Positions 29,501 to 37,667 of a stretch of 64,000 nt of DNA are shown one piece after another. Source of the stretch: Bacteroides sp. (GTDB lineage: Bacteria; Bacteroidota; Bacteroidia; Bacteroidales; Muribaculaceae); the NCBI GenBank assembly GCA_014801815.1, contig JAAVDM010000045.1, positions 1 to 64,000 on the forward strand. The letters are read 5' to 3'. The position numbers and the translations under genes are program-made. Position 1 is the stretch's first letter, and each line of letters begins with the position of its first letter. The notes below the pieces were generated by a model that worked only from the letters and a program-made list of their open reading frames with translations, did no database searches and had not been told where the DNA came from.

Positions 29501-31128
29501 TGGGTGATGTGATTGTCAAGGCCGGCGGTTACAATGTTGAGCCTAAAGAGATATTCCGTCTCTTTAATGTCAACCATGACTCAGGTACTTACAACACGTT
29601 CTCAGTTGATCTGCCCGAGGAGTGCCAGAACAATCCATGGGTATACTACGAGATGGAGATTACAAGCGGTGAAGAGGGCGGTGCATTCGTACTGACCAAC
29701 TATTCTCTCCGCAATATGGTTGATTATGACCTTGCTGTAACCGGACTTGTAGGACCTAAGAATGCTTCAGTAGGCGAGAAGGTGGAATACTATGCAGTTG
29801 TAGAGAATTACGGTATGCTTCCGATGATTTATGCAGATGGTAAGTTCACAGTTACTGATGCTGCCGGTAAAGTTGTAGCCGAGGCTGATGTTAAAGCCGA
29901 TCAGACTCTGGAGCCGAATCAGAAAGCTCAGTCTGCATTTGAATTTACTGTAACCGCCGACATGCTCGGTATGCTTACTGTAACTTTCAAGGCTGATGTA
30001 AACGACATGAATACTGTCAACAATACAGCCTCTGCCACCATAACTGTCAAGAAAGGTTCAGTTGTAGTTATTACTGACCTCACAGCTGAAGAGAATGCTG
30101 AGAACGGTGAAGTTATACTTTCATGGACTGCTCCTTCAGTACCGACCGGTTACGAATCGTTCGAAGATGAGACTCCGTTTGAGCTTAGTCCGGATATGAT
30201 CAGTGCCTTTACTAATGTTGACCGTGACGGCGGTGAGGTTTACTGTTGGAATGGTGTTAGTAGTTCTGACCCCGGAATAGGTAACATTGCTTTCAAGGCC
30301 GGTGCCTTTAGCGTTGTGAATGTTCCGCAGCTGGAGGAAGTATTCGGTAATAACGGTAGCTTTGAGGCTAAGGATGGTGAACAGATGCTTGTTGCTTTCT
30401 GTCCCGTACCTAACTCTGCGATAAGTAAGGCTGATGATTGGCTGATTTCGCCCGATGTGGCTGCCGGCAGCACCTTCGGTTTCTCTGTTAAGGCTCTTAC
30501 TAACCAGTATGGTGCCGAGGTTATAGAGATAGCCTACTCAACCGGTTCGGTTAATCCCGATGACTTTAAGATACTGGATACAATTTATGTTGATGACGAC
30601 ACTGACTGGACTGATTATGAGTTTACTCTGCTGGCAGATGCAACCCGTTTCGCTCTGCACTATGTCAGCGAAAATATCTTCGGTATATTCATTGATGCAA
30701 TAACCTTCGAAATGGCCAATACATCAAGTGTGACAAGCTATGAGGTTTACAAGTCTGTCAATGGTGGCGAAGCCGAACTTATCGGTATTACTTCAGAGAC
30801 TACCTACACCACTGTTGTAAATTATGAGGATTATAACGAATTCTATGTCATTCCTGTACTTGAAAACGGTACTAAGGGTGAACCCTCCAATAAGGTTGTT
30901 GTCGATTCTTCGAGCAGCGTCGATTCTGTCAAGGAGGCTAAGGTTATCGCCGGTGGCAAGGGTATTATAACTCTCAGTGGCTTCAACGCCGAAACTGTTA
31001 CAGTATCTACTCTCGACGGTAAGATTGTAGCACGCGGCAATACCGCTACCATGAACCACATCAGCGTCGATGCAGGCGTTTATGTTGTGGAGGCCGGTAA
31101 AACTGTCGCCAAGGTTATAGTTAAGTAA
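26581..31128 (+). CDS. Large secreted multidomain protein (Fn3-like repeats, choice-of-anchor J-like modules)
   Basis: 1515 residues. Signal peptide MKKFTSLCLSSLVCLSTTAG, then a beta-propeller-like N-terminal section (repeated Gly-Tyr/Phe strand motifs), followed by several modules with PxxVxxAxVxGxLxGxxxVTWTMP/LPTK/WKAP signatures, typical of fibronectin-III-like repeats. These alternate with jelly-roll blocks (DDWLLLPVMEI, DDWLISPDVA) of the choice-of-anchor J/gingipain-adhesin type. The last 50 residues (ITLSGFNAETVTVSTLDGK … VYVVEAGKTVAKVIVK) resemble a sorting tail. It has no catalytic motif, so it is likely an adhesin or glycan/protein-binding surface protein. Confidence 0.8.
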   Translation: MKKFTSLCLSSLVCLSTTAGTQSPALKSTVKSAKKTRTEMPKSASRGVKAPARMTSHLRKTTNGLTVERTRTRLNTDVLHKGHLKPAMFAPAENSLYGFLIYEASQTDGKLGFCSINTETGVYETIFPEDTYNATGAGMVNGKIYAAGYSIFWGMLLGAYIVTYDAESGNVEDFYEVDVENHMDQVFLASAFDTEEMAFYGTTLSDSDGYVFTKYDVSTGTFTYLGPTDNFTSMTYNQQTGALVGVEQADDGSSMLFEVNRATGETEPICEIEYYTAYPGGICWSPSQNGYIWNPNDNDFSALVAVYEDGSVDELCFLEGAAEFGSLICTETAFIDPAAPQPAVLVGADFSNGSLSGSVTWTMPLESVGGESLNGEIDYTVYCDKDVVTEGSAQPGAQVTVDMTVKQGSHIFSLVPSVNGLEGRASKLSLYVGNDTPLAPANVTLTGATVEWSAVTIGTHGGYVDTDAMTYTVKLNDKVIAENIKETRCSTGLSADAPLEAYVAEVTASCNGLVSAAATSNDLVYGEPLDLPVKLAPTPEQAKLFTVLDGNSDANSWELGELADGGYAFYYRYSSSNDADDWLLLPVMEINDTESLISFEMKVKCESASYPERFEVKMGTAPTAEAMTVTLIEPTVCDWTADKIVSASTRVSEPGSYYIGVHCISDADKYHFYAKDFVVENTGITVDGPEKAENVSVKNGAEGALNATVTLTLPTKSLNGSDLSGEVKAIVTSEAGQAEVSGQPGETVSVEVATLQGDNRLKIQTECNGKLGEIVYVNVYTGVDVPGYITDMAAEISADNLSAKVTWKAPEEGANGGYINSTGLTYWLCEPGFSGWELSKMIGVDVYEYEISVPAGAPQATQSVAIAVENEVGVAVITFLDIVLGQPYELPAVEKYEDTSLTYSPVSISSLEGASYSWGVDNPADVLGEDFACENDNAVIAISNGAGVSTLRMPKFSTVGCDNVQLQFNILSTMGDVIVKAGGYNVEPKEIFRLFNVNHDSGTYNTFSVDLPEECQNNPWVYYEMEITSGEEGGAFVLTNYSLRNMVDYDLAVTGLVGPKNASVGEKVEYYAVVENYGMLPMIYADGKFTVTDAAGKVVAEADVKADQTLEPNQKAQSAFEFTVTADMLGMLTVTFKADVNDMNTVNNTASATITVKKGSVVVITDLTAEENAENGEVILSWTAPSVPTGYESFEDETPFELSPDMISAFTNVDRDGGEVYCWNGVSSSDPGIGNIAFKAGAFSVVNVPQLEEVFGNNGSFEAKDGEQMLVAFCPVPNSAISKADDWLISPDVAAGSTFGFSVKALTNQYGAEVIEIAYSTGSVNPDDFKILDTIYVDDDTDWTDYEFTLLADATRFALHYVSENIFGIFIDAITFEMANTSSVTSYEVYKSVNGGEAELIGITSETTYTTVVNYEDYNEFYVIPVLENGTKGEPSNKVVVDSSSSVDSVKEAKVIAGGKGIITLSGFNAETVTVSTLDGKIVARGNTATMNHISVDAGVYVVEAGKTVAKVIVK

Positions 31129-31161
31129 GAGATACTTAATAATTATATAATCAATTCCTGA

Positions 31162-31200
31162 AGTAAGGGCAGTGGTACACTCAATATCACTGCCTTTACT
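31162..31200 (+). terminator. Terminator of the large secreted protein gene
   Basis: Inverted repeat 31162-31174 with 31188-31200 (one mismatch, GC-rich core GGCAGTG/CACTGCC), followed by TTTGTG. Confidence 0.65.
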
Positions 31201-31282
31201 TTGTGTTATCATGAAAAAAATTTTGGAAAATTGTGTAATTAAATAATGATGTTGTTTAGACTATTTTGATTTGTGAATTTTT

Positions 31283-32098
31283 TTAAGAAGTAACGATAAA
31301 GGCGAGGAAGTTCCATACCATCCAGCTGGATACGGTGGTATCGAAGCGCACAAGCACGTTCTTGAATACATATCCATGCGTTTGTCCTCTATATCTTTTA
31401 GATCTTTCATCTATCCTTATACATCTCCTCGTCAAAGAGCCTTTCCTCCGTTGGCTGTTCTCCGTACCTTCTGTCGGAGTATAAGTTGGAGATGATTCCG
31501 TGGAAGTCAAGGACGACCCTGAGGTTAATACCCGTCAAATCCCACGTCAAGGTCACAGAAAAGCCGTCCGTTGAAATACCGGCGATCCAGCTGCTACGTA
31601 ATTTCGTCCACCTTCTCTCTTATCTCATAGAGGTCCGCATGGTTTCCTACCTGCGGTCCGGACATTACTGGCGGAATGTCTCGGTCGTCAGTGAAGAAAA
31701 GCGCGTTTGTTGTCCTGTGCTTCTTGTATCTCTGATACCCAACGTATTCCCTGCCTCGCAAAGCAGGTGTATGGGAGCCGTCTATGTGGGAAAGCGATAG
31801 GTCAGGGCTGCCTTGTTCTGACTCACTGCATTGGCGTATGCCTTTCTCTACTCATCCCTGACACACCATTTCCTATAATGCTGGAATACGGTGTTCAGGG
31901 ACGGAGGTTCTCTGCTGAAGAGATGATCTGGCGGAAGAAATCACCACCGGCATCCACTTCTGAACTTATAGAGGATGGCGTTGACGATCTCCGGGAGGTC
32001 GAATTTCGAGGTGAAACCTCTTTTTACAACTGACAGATAGGGTATAGTCTAAATTTTTATTGTATCTTTGTCGAGTACAGCGTATTCCGGTATAGGTA
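31283..32098 (-). pseudogene. Decayed IS5-like DDE transposase
   Basis: Read on the minus strand, a complete transposase can be followed across stops and frameshifts: KRGFTSKFDLPEIVNAILYK, FRSGCRW-stop-FLPPDHLFSREPPSLN, TVFQHYRKWCVRDE-stop-RKAYANAVSQNKAAL, then RYFNGRLFCDLDVGFDGY-like text in another frame, and finally ERTNAW-type remnants leading to FKNVLVRFDTTVSSWMVWNFLAF. DUF4096-type N terminus plus DDE C terminus. At least five stops and several frameshifts, so it is dead. Related remnants lie at 8640-8880 (5' end) and 47125-47415 (3' end). Confidence 0.85.
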
Positions 32099-32112
32099 TG
32101 GTATATTACAGT

Positions 32113-32150
32113 GTGGTAACTATAATATTATGTGGTAACTATAATATTAT
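32113..32150 (+). repeat. Perfect 19-bp tandem duplication
   Basis: GTGGTAACTATAATATTAT occurs twice in succession (32113-32131 and 32132-32150), between the IS relic end and the PagL-like gene, where promoter elements would be expected. Confidence 0.9.
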
Positions 32151-32241
32151 AATGCGTACTTTGTGTAGTGTGCCGTATTTTGTATTTTTTATAGTAGATT
32201 TAACTTATCGAAATAAGTCAAAACAATTTTACTTACAGTTA

Positions 32242-33498
32242 ATGATGTTGACAAAATTATCATTACGTCAGATATGCCGTGCAGCCGTTATCGTAGCAAT
32301 GTTCCTGTGTCCTTCCCATACCGGAGTATGGGCTCAGGACAGCGGAACATTGCCCGATAACGGTGCTGTGCATTCAGGGCTGACACATTATCTCGGATTG
32401 AGGGCTTCGGGTGATTATGTATTCTCGTCAATACGTGATGACCTCTTTTCTGATTATGATTGGAGCAGTAAGCCATCGACACATATAATGTTGGCACCGC
32501 AGATAAGATATGCTTTCTCGTTTAATAATCCTGAGGTACATCGGTATTGTCCCGGGGTGTATCAGGGTATAGGGGTGAATTTGATGTCTTTCAACGGACT
32601 GAAAAACAGAAACAGTGACCATTCCGCTCCTGCCGATTATATCGGTACGCCCTTAGGTGTGTTTGTGCTGCAGGGAGCACCGTTCTGGCACATAACGCAT
32701 AACATATCGTTGGATTATGAATGGAATTTTGGTGCTACGTTCGGCTGGTGCAAATACTGTGATGCAAACTGGGATTTCAATCTTATCACCGGCAGTCGTG
32801 TCAATGCCTATCTGAACGCGGCCTGCATGTTGCGTTGGCAGATAAGCGATTTCTTTGCTTTTACAGCCGGTGTGGAACTTAGTCATTTCTCAAACGGTAA
32901 TACGTCATGGCCGAATCCGGGTATCAATGCTATGGGATTGCGTATAGGTATGGACTACTGTCTTGGAGGCACGTCGGCACCGGTACCGTGTTTGCCTGAC
33001 ACGGCAGTGAGGAGGCGTATCACTTATGATGTCACTCTATGGGGCGCGGTGCGTAAGCGGGTGTACAGAGGCGGTGAAGAACCGGTGCTTCTCAAAGGAC
33101 ATTATTCATGTGCCGGAATATCGTTTGCCCCTATGCGGGAACTTGGACGATGGTATCGTGTCGGAGGTGCTGTTGACCTTCAGTGGGACGAAAGTTCCTC
33201 ACTGCGTCGCTATGTTTCTCCCGATTCACCGCCGGACGACCCGAAATTTTACCGTCCCGATTTCTTCCGGCAGATTTCCGCAGGTATCTCGGCACATGCC
33301 GAATTAGATATGCCTGTTTTTGCCGTTAATGTCGGCATCGGAGTCAATATTCTTGCTCCCGAAGAGAACAGGGGTACTTATCAGAGTCTGACATTGAAGA
33401 CATATCTCACGCCTTTTCTTTTTCTCAACGTCGGCTATCAGTTACGTGACTTTCACAGTCAGAGCAACCTTATGCTCGGACTGGGTGTCACGATATAA
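32242..33498 (+). CDS. PagL-like acyloxyacyl hydrolase / lipid A deacylase (outer membrane)
   Basis: The start is set at MMLTKLSLRQICRAAVIVAM because it opens a signal peptide ending at VWAQ; 58 codons upstream in frame lie over the IS end and tandem repeat and are not protein-like. The N-terminal half is a beta-barrel with FTAGVELSHFSNGNTSWPNPGIN, the PagL-type motif with His and Ser (HxSN…PNxGIN). PagL removes the 3-O-acyl chain from lipid A in the outer membrane. The C-terminal half (residues about 250-418) repeats a similar barrel-like pattern, so the chain is longer than simple PagL. Followed by tRNA-Gln on the other strand. Confidence 0.75.
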   Translation: MMLTKLSLRQICRAAVIVAMFLCPSHTGVWAQDSGTLPDNGAVHSGLTHYLGLRASGDYVFSSIRDDLFSDYDWSSKPSTHIMLAPQIRYAFSFNNPEVHRYCPGVYQGIGVNLMSFNGLKNRNSDHSAPADYIGTPLGVFVLQGAPFWHITHNISLDYEWNFGATFGWCKYCDANWDFNLITGSRVNAYLNAACMLRWQISDFFAFTAGVELSHFSNGNTSWPNPGINAMGLRIGMDYCLGGTSAPVPCLPDTAVRRRITYDVTLWGAVRKRVYRGGEEPVLLKGHYSCAGISFAPMRELGRWYRVGGAVDLQWDESSSLRRYVSPDSPPDDPKFYRPDFFRQISAGISAHAELDMPVFAVNVGIGVNILAPEENRGTYQSLTLKTYLTPFLFLNVGYQLRDFHSQSNLMLGLGVTI

Positions 33499-33502
33499 AA
33501 AA

Positions 33503-33526
33503 ACGGCGCCGCATAAGCGACGCCGT
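33503..33526 (-). terminator. Terminator for tRNA-Gln
   Basis: GC-rich hairpin 33503-33512 with 33517-33526 (one mismatch), followed on the minus strand by a T7 run. May also act for the PagL-like gene on the plus strand. Confidence 0.8.
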
Positions 33527-33529
33527 CTG

Positions 33530-33600
33530 TTGGCTTACCAGGATTCGAACCTGGACAAACAGAACCAAAACCTGTTGTGCTGCCATTACACCATAAGCCA
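33530..33600 (-). tRNA. tRNA-Gln (anticodon TTG)
   Basis: Minus-strand cloverleaf: acceptor arm TGGCTTA/TAAGCCA, anticodon loop TTTTGGT giving anticodon TTG (Gln, CAA/CAG), and T arm CCAGG-TTCGAAT-CCTGG. A is the discriminator base; the CCA end is not encoded. Confidence 0.95.
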
Positions 33601-33954
33601 ATCATACTGCTTAAAGGCTATTTGCTGCCGCTATAAGATAAGTATGCGGCTATCTATGGCCCTATAAGCAGATGCAAAGTTACTACATTTTTTCTATTCT
33701 ACCAATTTCTGAGGCAGAAATGTTGTTTTTAGAGTGCTTTTTCATTCTGTAAAGTCATTTTCGGACTTCATACAATCGCTATATCCGTTTTTTTCACTAT
33801 CTTCGCAGACTGTAGTCACATCTTGCAGATGATATACAGACTACTTATGCTAAATAAACTTAAAAATCCATGCTCGTTCAGTACCTCGGCCTTTACGAGC
33901 GTTTAAATAACAGAACATAAAAAACAATCAATAATATAATATCCCAAGACAATT
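33601..33954. other. Intergenic region before the FKBP cluster
   Basis: About 350 bp between tRNA-Gln (-) and the first FKBP gene (+), so promoters for both should lie here. TATCTTCG at 33798-33805 is one mismatch from the -7 consensus, but no TTTG is at the right distance. Nothing else recognised. Confidence 0.3.
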
Positions 33955-34560
33955 ATGGATAAGCTTAGTTATGCATGGGGCCTCGCAATGGGCCAGCAGC
34001 TCAAAGGTATGGGCATGAAGGAAATCAGTCTCGACAGTTTCAAGGACGGCGTTAAAGTCGCTTTTGACGGAGGCAAGCCCGAAATGGAACCCGAAGAGGC
34101 TCAGAAAATCATACAGGATTATCTCAGTGACCTGCAGGAGAAAGCTATCGCAGCCGCTAAAGAAGCCGGCTCAAAATTCCTGGAGGAAAATAAGAATAAA
34201 GACGGTGTGAAAGTAACACCCAGCGGTCTGCAGTATGTAGTCGAGAAAGAGGGTACAGGTATGCAGCCCGGTGCTGAGGATGAAGTTACCGTACACTATA
34301 CAGGTCGTCTGCTTGACGGTACTGTATTTGACAGCTCTGTAAGTCGTGGCGAACCCGCTACATTCCCTCTTAACCGTGTTATACCCGGCTGGACCGAAGG
34401 TGTGCAGCTTATGAAGGAAGGCGGTAAGTATGTATTCTTTATCCCCAGTGAGCTTGCTTACGGTGCTCAGGGTGTGCCTCAGGTAATTCCGCCCCACTCG
34501 ACACTTATCTTTGAAGTCGAGCTTATAAAGGTCAACAGGAAGTCGAACATCATCATCTGA
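33955..34560 (+). CDS. FKBP-type peptidyl-prolyl isomerase
   Basis: 201 residues. N-terminal dimerisation helices (LSYAWGLAMGQQLKGMG … EEAQKIIQDYL) as in FkpA/FklB, then a complete FKBP domain: [47 protein letters not shown]. It accelerates Pro isomerisation and acts as a folding chaperone. No signal peptide with this start, so probably cytosolic. First of three FKBP-related genes in a row. Confidence 0.92.
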   Translation: MDKLSYAWGLAMGQQLKGMGMKEISLDSFKDGVKVAFDGGKPEMEPEEAQKIIQDYLSDLQEKAIAAAKEAGSKFLEENKNKDGVKVTPSGLQYVVEKEGTGMQPGAEDEVTVHYTGRLLDGTVFDSSVSRGEPATFPLNRVIPGWTEGVQLMKEGGKYVFFIPSELAYGAQGVPQVIPPHSTLIFEVELIKVNRKSNIII

Positions 34561-34618
34561 TGATATTGTAAGGCTCCAGTCTCTCTATCGAACTCTAACA
34601 TCACAGTAATATAAAACA

Positions 34619-35176
34619 ATGAAAAAAATCTCTTATGTGGCTATGGCAGCCCTTGTGGCTGTCGGTGCCACTGCAGTACTGAGCGGTTGTCAGTCGGAAA
34701 AGAAAGCCGATGCTGCTGCCGAACAGACAGCTGAAGTTGAGGCTGTAGAGCAGTCGGTTGCTCCCGCTTCGGCACTTCAGAAATATAACGCTGAGTTCTT
34801 TGCCGATACAGCAAAGAAATCTGCTGTAGCTACCGATTCAACTTACGCTGTGACAGCTTCCGGTTTGAAGTATGTTGTGGCTGTGCCCGGTACGGGTAAA
34901 AGCCCCAAGGCTGCCGATACGGTTACAGTACACTACACCGGTGTGCTTACCAACGGTACTGTATTTGACAGCTCAATCAGTCGTGGCGAACCCGCTACAT
35001 TCCCGCTCGGTCAGGTTATACCCGGCTGGACTGAAGGTCTGCAGCTTATGAAAGAAGGAGGCACTACTATCTTCTATATTCCCAGCAATCTTGCCTACGG
35101 TGAGCGTGGTGCCGGCGGTATGATTCCGCCTAATGCTCCGCTGATATTTGAAGTGCAGCTGATTCAGGTAAACTGA
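34619..35176 (+). CDS. FKBP-type peptidyl-prolyl isomerase, lipoprotein
   Basis: 185 residues. Lipoprotein signal [20 protein letters not shown] ending in lipobox LSGC, an Ala/Glu-rich linker, then a full FKBP domain ([49 protein letters not shown]). The domain is nearly identical to that of the preceding gene in the [10 protein letters not shown]…VIPGWTEG stretch, so the two are recent paralogues. Likely periplasmic, tethered to a membrane. Starts 58 bp after the first FKBP gene. Confidence 0.92.
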   Translation: MKKISYVAMAALVAVGATAVLSGCQSEKKADAAAEQTAEVEAVEQSVAPASALQKYNAEFFADTAKKSAVATDSTYAVTASGLKYVVAVPGTGKSPKAADTVTVHYTGVLTNGTVFDSSISRGEPATFPLGQVIPGWTEGLQLMKEGGTTIFYIPSNLAYGERGAGGMIPPNAPLIFEVQLIQVN

Positions 35177-35211
35177 CAGTAAACTTACTGTCTGACTCAA
35201 TCGCTTGAAAA

Positions 35212-35397
35212 GTGAAACATACCACATTTATACGTACAGCGCCGGTAACGCTGGCGGCTTCGGCCGCCGTGTTGCTGGCGCTGTGTGGCTGTGCAGGACG
35301 CACGGCCTCCGATATGAAGCCGAAAGGTATCACCGTTGAGGTGAACCCTATGGCTCCGACCGCTCCTGCCGATACTGTCACGGCTGAGAGCAAGTAA
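35212..35397 (+). CDS. Small lipoprotein
   Basis: 61 residues, GTG start. Lipoprotein signal AASAAVLLALCGCAG with lipobox LCGC, and a short Pro/Thr-rich tail with no recognisable domain. It lies 35 bp after the FKBP lipoprotein gene and 57 bp before the next, on the same strand. The signal makes it a likely real gene. Confidence 0.55.
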   Translation: MKHTTFIRTAPVTLAASAAVLLALCGCAGRTASDMKPKGITVEVNPMAPTAPADTVTAESK

Positions 35398-35454
35398 ATG
35401 CCCGGAGCGGATGTTGCAACCGCTATACGGCACAGAAACCAAAAACTAAAAAAT

Positions 35455-36303
35455 ATGAAATTAAAAGCACTTATCCCTACTGCTGCCATTGCACTCGTCA
35501 TGGCTGCCTGCGGCTCGGAGTCGGCTTCAGACAAGAGCGCTATGCCTGCCAATGCTTCGACTGTTGACTCAGTAATGTATTATTTCGGCCAGATGCGTGC
35601 CGCTGACTACTGGCGTCAGACAACTAATGACACCACTCTTGCCAGTGAGTCGGCACGCCAGTCTTATCTGCGCGGTCTGCGTGCCGGTATGGACGCTATG
35701 CGCGCTAATGATGAAGCATACAATCAAGGTGTGCTCATGGGTATGCAGATGTCCATGAATCTGAATGAATTCGGCGAGATGTATAATGTTCGCCCCAATA
35801 CAATGATAATACTTCAAAGCATTACAGCCGGTCTGAAGGCTGATTCTGCTGTTGATATAAGTTCTAACCAGAGGGAATTTACCAAACTTATGAACCGTCT
35901 CAACGCAGAACGCGAGGTACGTATGGCTGTTGAGTCGGCAAAGGTGCTGGCAAAAGAAGGTCCTGTATTAGGCATGACTAAAATTGACAGCACACTCTAC
36001 GGTAAAACTCTGAAGCCTGTTAATGGTGATATCTTCAAACCAGGTGAAAAGGCTAAAGTCAACATTGTTCTGACTGACCTCAACGGAAAGGAAATCAAGA
36101 TGCGTATGCCTCAGGAGGTAACAATAGGTGACCGTTATGTCTCCGTGCCTATCGCACAGGGAGTCGCTACTATGAAACCCGGCGAAGTAAAGGAATTCCT
36201 GACTACAGCCGTAGTACTTATGGGTCAGCGCAGTCATCAGCTTAATCTTGAACCTACGCAGCCTGTGCGCTTCACTGTCACGGCTCTGCCCGTTTCCAAC
36301 TGA
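35455..36303 (+). CDS. FKBP-like lipoprotein with degenerate isomerase domain
   Basis: Start placed at MKLKALIPTAAIALVMAACGSE, a lipoprotein signal with lipobox MAAC; an upstream in-frame ATG at 35398 adds 19 non-signal residues. Residues 30-170 resemble the FKBP N-terminal dimerisation domain (VMYYFGQMRAADYW … FTKLMNRLNAEREVR). The C-terminal part (KVNIVLTDLNGKEI … VPIAQGVATMKPGEVKEFL) keeps the FKBP outline but lacks the VHYTG, FDSS and VIPGWTEG active-site motifs of its two neighbours. It probably works as a chaperone or partner without isomerase activity. Third FKBP-related gene in the cluster, closed by a hairpin at 36310-36328. Confidence 0.7.
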   Translation: MKLKALIPTAAIALVMAACGSESASDKSAMPANASTVDSVMYYFGQMRAADYWRQTTNDTTLASESARQSYLRGLRAGMDAMRANDEAYNQGVLMGMQMSMNLNEFGEMYNVRPNTMIILQSITAGLKADSAVDISSNQREFTKLMNRLNAEREVRMAVESAKVLAKEGPVLGMTKIDSTLYGKTLKPVNGDIFKPGEKAKVNIVLTDLNGKEIKMRMPQEVTIGDRYVSVPIAQGVATMKPGEVKEFLTTAVVLMGQRSHQLNLEPTQPVRFTVTALPVSN

Positions 36304-36309
36304 CACCTG

Positions 36310-36328
36310 CCGGTGGTAAAGCCACCGG
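36310..36328 (+). terminator. Terminator of the FKBP cluster
   Basis: CCGGTGG (36310-36316) pairs with CCACCGG (36322-36328), with a 5-nt loop. Confidence 0.7.
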
Positions 36329-36352
36329 TACTGAAACTGTCTTAAATCCAAC

Positions 36353-36490
36353 TGACAAAGCGTCGGGTGAAGACAGCCTTACGCCACACAACCTGTCGCT
36401 GCTCTCGGCCTGTGAAAAATAGACTTAGGTAGCGAGTAATACGGCTTTTGTGTATGCGGCGTGAGGTTGTCTTCACCCGTCGCTTTGTCA
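36353..36490. repeat. Long imperfect inverted repeat
   Basis: 36353-36385 and 36458-36490 are 33-bp arms that match at 30 positions (TGACAAAGCG-CGGGTGAAGACA at their outer ends), with further ACACAA/TTGTGT pairing inside. The 72-bp loop region has no open frame. Could be a small non-autonomous element or a structured RNA. The 36304-36652 gap holds this, the FKBP terminator and nothing else recognised. Confidence 0.7.
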
Positions 36491-36652
36491 TTTAATATTT
36501 TACGTATGTACACACCAAATCAGGACGTACGTATCATGCTTTTGACCGTTGATTGTTCGGCGGTAAGGCATGTGACGGGCGCCCCGGTATCTGTGAGGAG
36601 TGTGACCGATTTGTAGTCACACTCTCACTGTCTCAGCTCTGAGAGCAATGTA

Positions 36653-37015
36653 TTATTCGCCGGGCAGGGTGAAAGGAATGTCAGCTGTTACGGTCGAGGC
36701 GACAGCATTGCCGGCATCGTCAGTAGCCGGTTTCCATGCCGGCATTTTTTTTACAAGGCGGATAGCCTCCTGTTCAAGGTCAGGATCGACCATACGCACT
36801 ATCTTTATAGTGCCTATACTACCGTTAGGAGCCACATTGAATGATACGGTCACTACTCCCTCGATGCCGTTGTTGAGAGCCGGAGTGGGGTAGACCATAT
36901 TATCCGTTATGAATTTCTGCATGGCGCCGCTGCCTCCGGGATAACTGGCGGGGGTAGCAGCCATAGCACTTACAGCCAGGCTGAGACCTAAAAGAAGGGC
37001 AGGGAGTTTTTTCAT
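36653..37015 (-). CDS. Secreted stand-alone TonB C-terminal domain protein
   Basis: 120 residues: a signal peptide (MKKLPALLLGLSLAVSAMAA) followed directly by a TonB_C domain (NGIEGVVTVSFNVAPNGSIGTIKIVRMVDPDLEQEAIRLVKKMPAWKPA). It lacks the inner-membrane anchor and Pro-rich spacer of true TonB, so it cannot transduce energy in the normal way. Such free TonB_C proteins are common in Bacteroidales and are of unknown role. It follows the LMW phosphatase gene by 30 bp. Confidence 0.85.
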   Translation of the reverse strand: MKKLPALLLGLSLAVSAMAATPASYPGGSGAMQKFITDNMVYPTPALNNGIEGVVTVSFNVAPNGSIGTIKIVRMVDPDLEQEAIRLVKKMPAWKPATDDAGNAVASTVTADIPFTLPGE

Positions 37016-37045
37016 AATTGTATGGTAATTTCGGGGAAATACTAT

Positions 37046-37564
37046 TTATCGGCAGCGGTCGAGTAGGCCGGCGCAAGCGTCTTCGAGAAGGTCAAGAACA
37101 AGCTCGAAGCCTTCGGCACCTTCATAATATGGGTCAGGCACACTGTCATAATAGGGATGAAGACGGGCGTAGTCCATCATGCGTACTACTTTATCACGTG
37201 CTTCAAGTGTCGGGGCAAGACTGCGCAGACGATCGTAGTTACTGTCGTCCATAGCTACGATAAGGTCGAAATCATCAAAGTCCGAGCTTCTTACAGGACG
37301 GCTGCGGTGAGTAAGTTGATAGCCTCGACGCCGGGCATGGGCACACATACGGCTGTCAGACAATTGCCCGGCATGTCCGCCGTAAGTGCCTGCCGAGTCG
37401 AGAACATAATCAGCTTCTTCGCCGCTTTCGCGTACCAAAGTGCGCATTACCTCCTCGGCTGCCGGCGAACGGCAGATATTACCCAAACATACAAACAGAA
37501 TCTTACGCGGTTTTATGGCGTTACCGGAGCCTGCGGGGACGGTGCCCTGTGATTTTCTATTCAT
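37046..37564 (-). CDS. Low-molecular-weight protein-tyrosine phosphatase
   Basis: Active-site loop VCLGNICRSP (C-x5-R-S) near the N terminus and the acid-loop Asp in PDPYYEG near the C terminus identify a LMW-PTP. The start is set at MNRKSQG; the upstream in-frame ATG adds 24 basic residues that extend past the divergent intergenic region. In Bacteroidales these enzymes dephosphorylate tyrosine-phosphorylated proteins, often in polysaccharide export. First gene of a two-gene unit with the TonB_C gene. Confidence 0.9.
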   Translation of the reverse strand: MNRKSQGTVPAGSGNAIKPRKILFVCLGNICRSPAAEEVMRTLVRESGEEADYVLDSAGTYGGHAGQLSDSRMCAHARRRGYQLTHRSRPVRSSDFDDFDLIVAMDDSNYDRLRSLAPTLEARDKVVRMMDYARLHPYYDSVPDPYYEGAEGFELVLDLLEDACAGLLDRCR

Positions 37565-37667
37565 TATATTTCGGTTTTGAGGGTCAAATTTAGCGATTTT
37601 TTTGCGATATTTTCTAATTTTGCGTATTACTTTCATTGCAGCACGTATGATTATAACAATTTACCGC

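Noticed and set aside
31486-32033. Overlapping plus-strand open frames over the IS relic
   Set aside because: The minus-strand reading gives recognisable transposase landmarks; the plus-strand frames match nothing and are antisense shadows.
35212-35397. Small lipoprotein as a chance ORF
   Set aside because: Considered rejecting it for size, but the lipoprotein signal and its position between co-directional genes support it; kept with moderate confidence.
37602-37667. Longer N terminus for the DUF5715 protein
   Set aside because: The extra residues lie in the divergent promoter region and do not form a signal peptide; the ATG at 37668 does.
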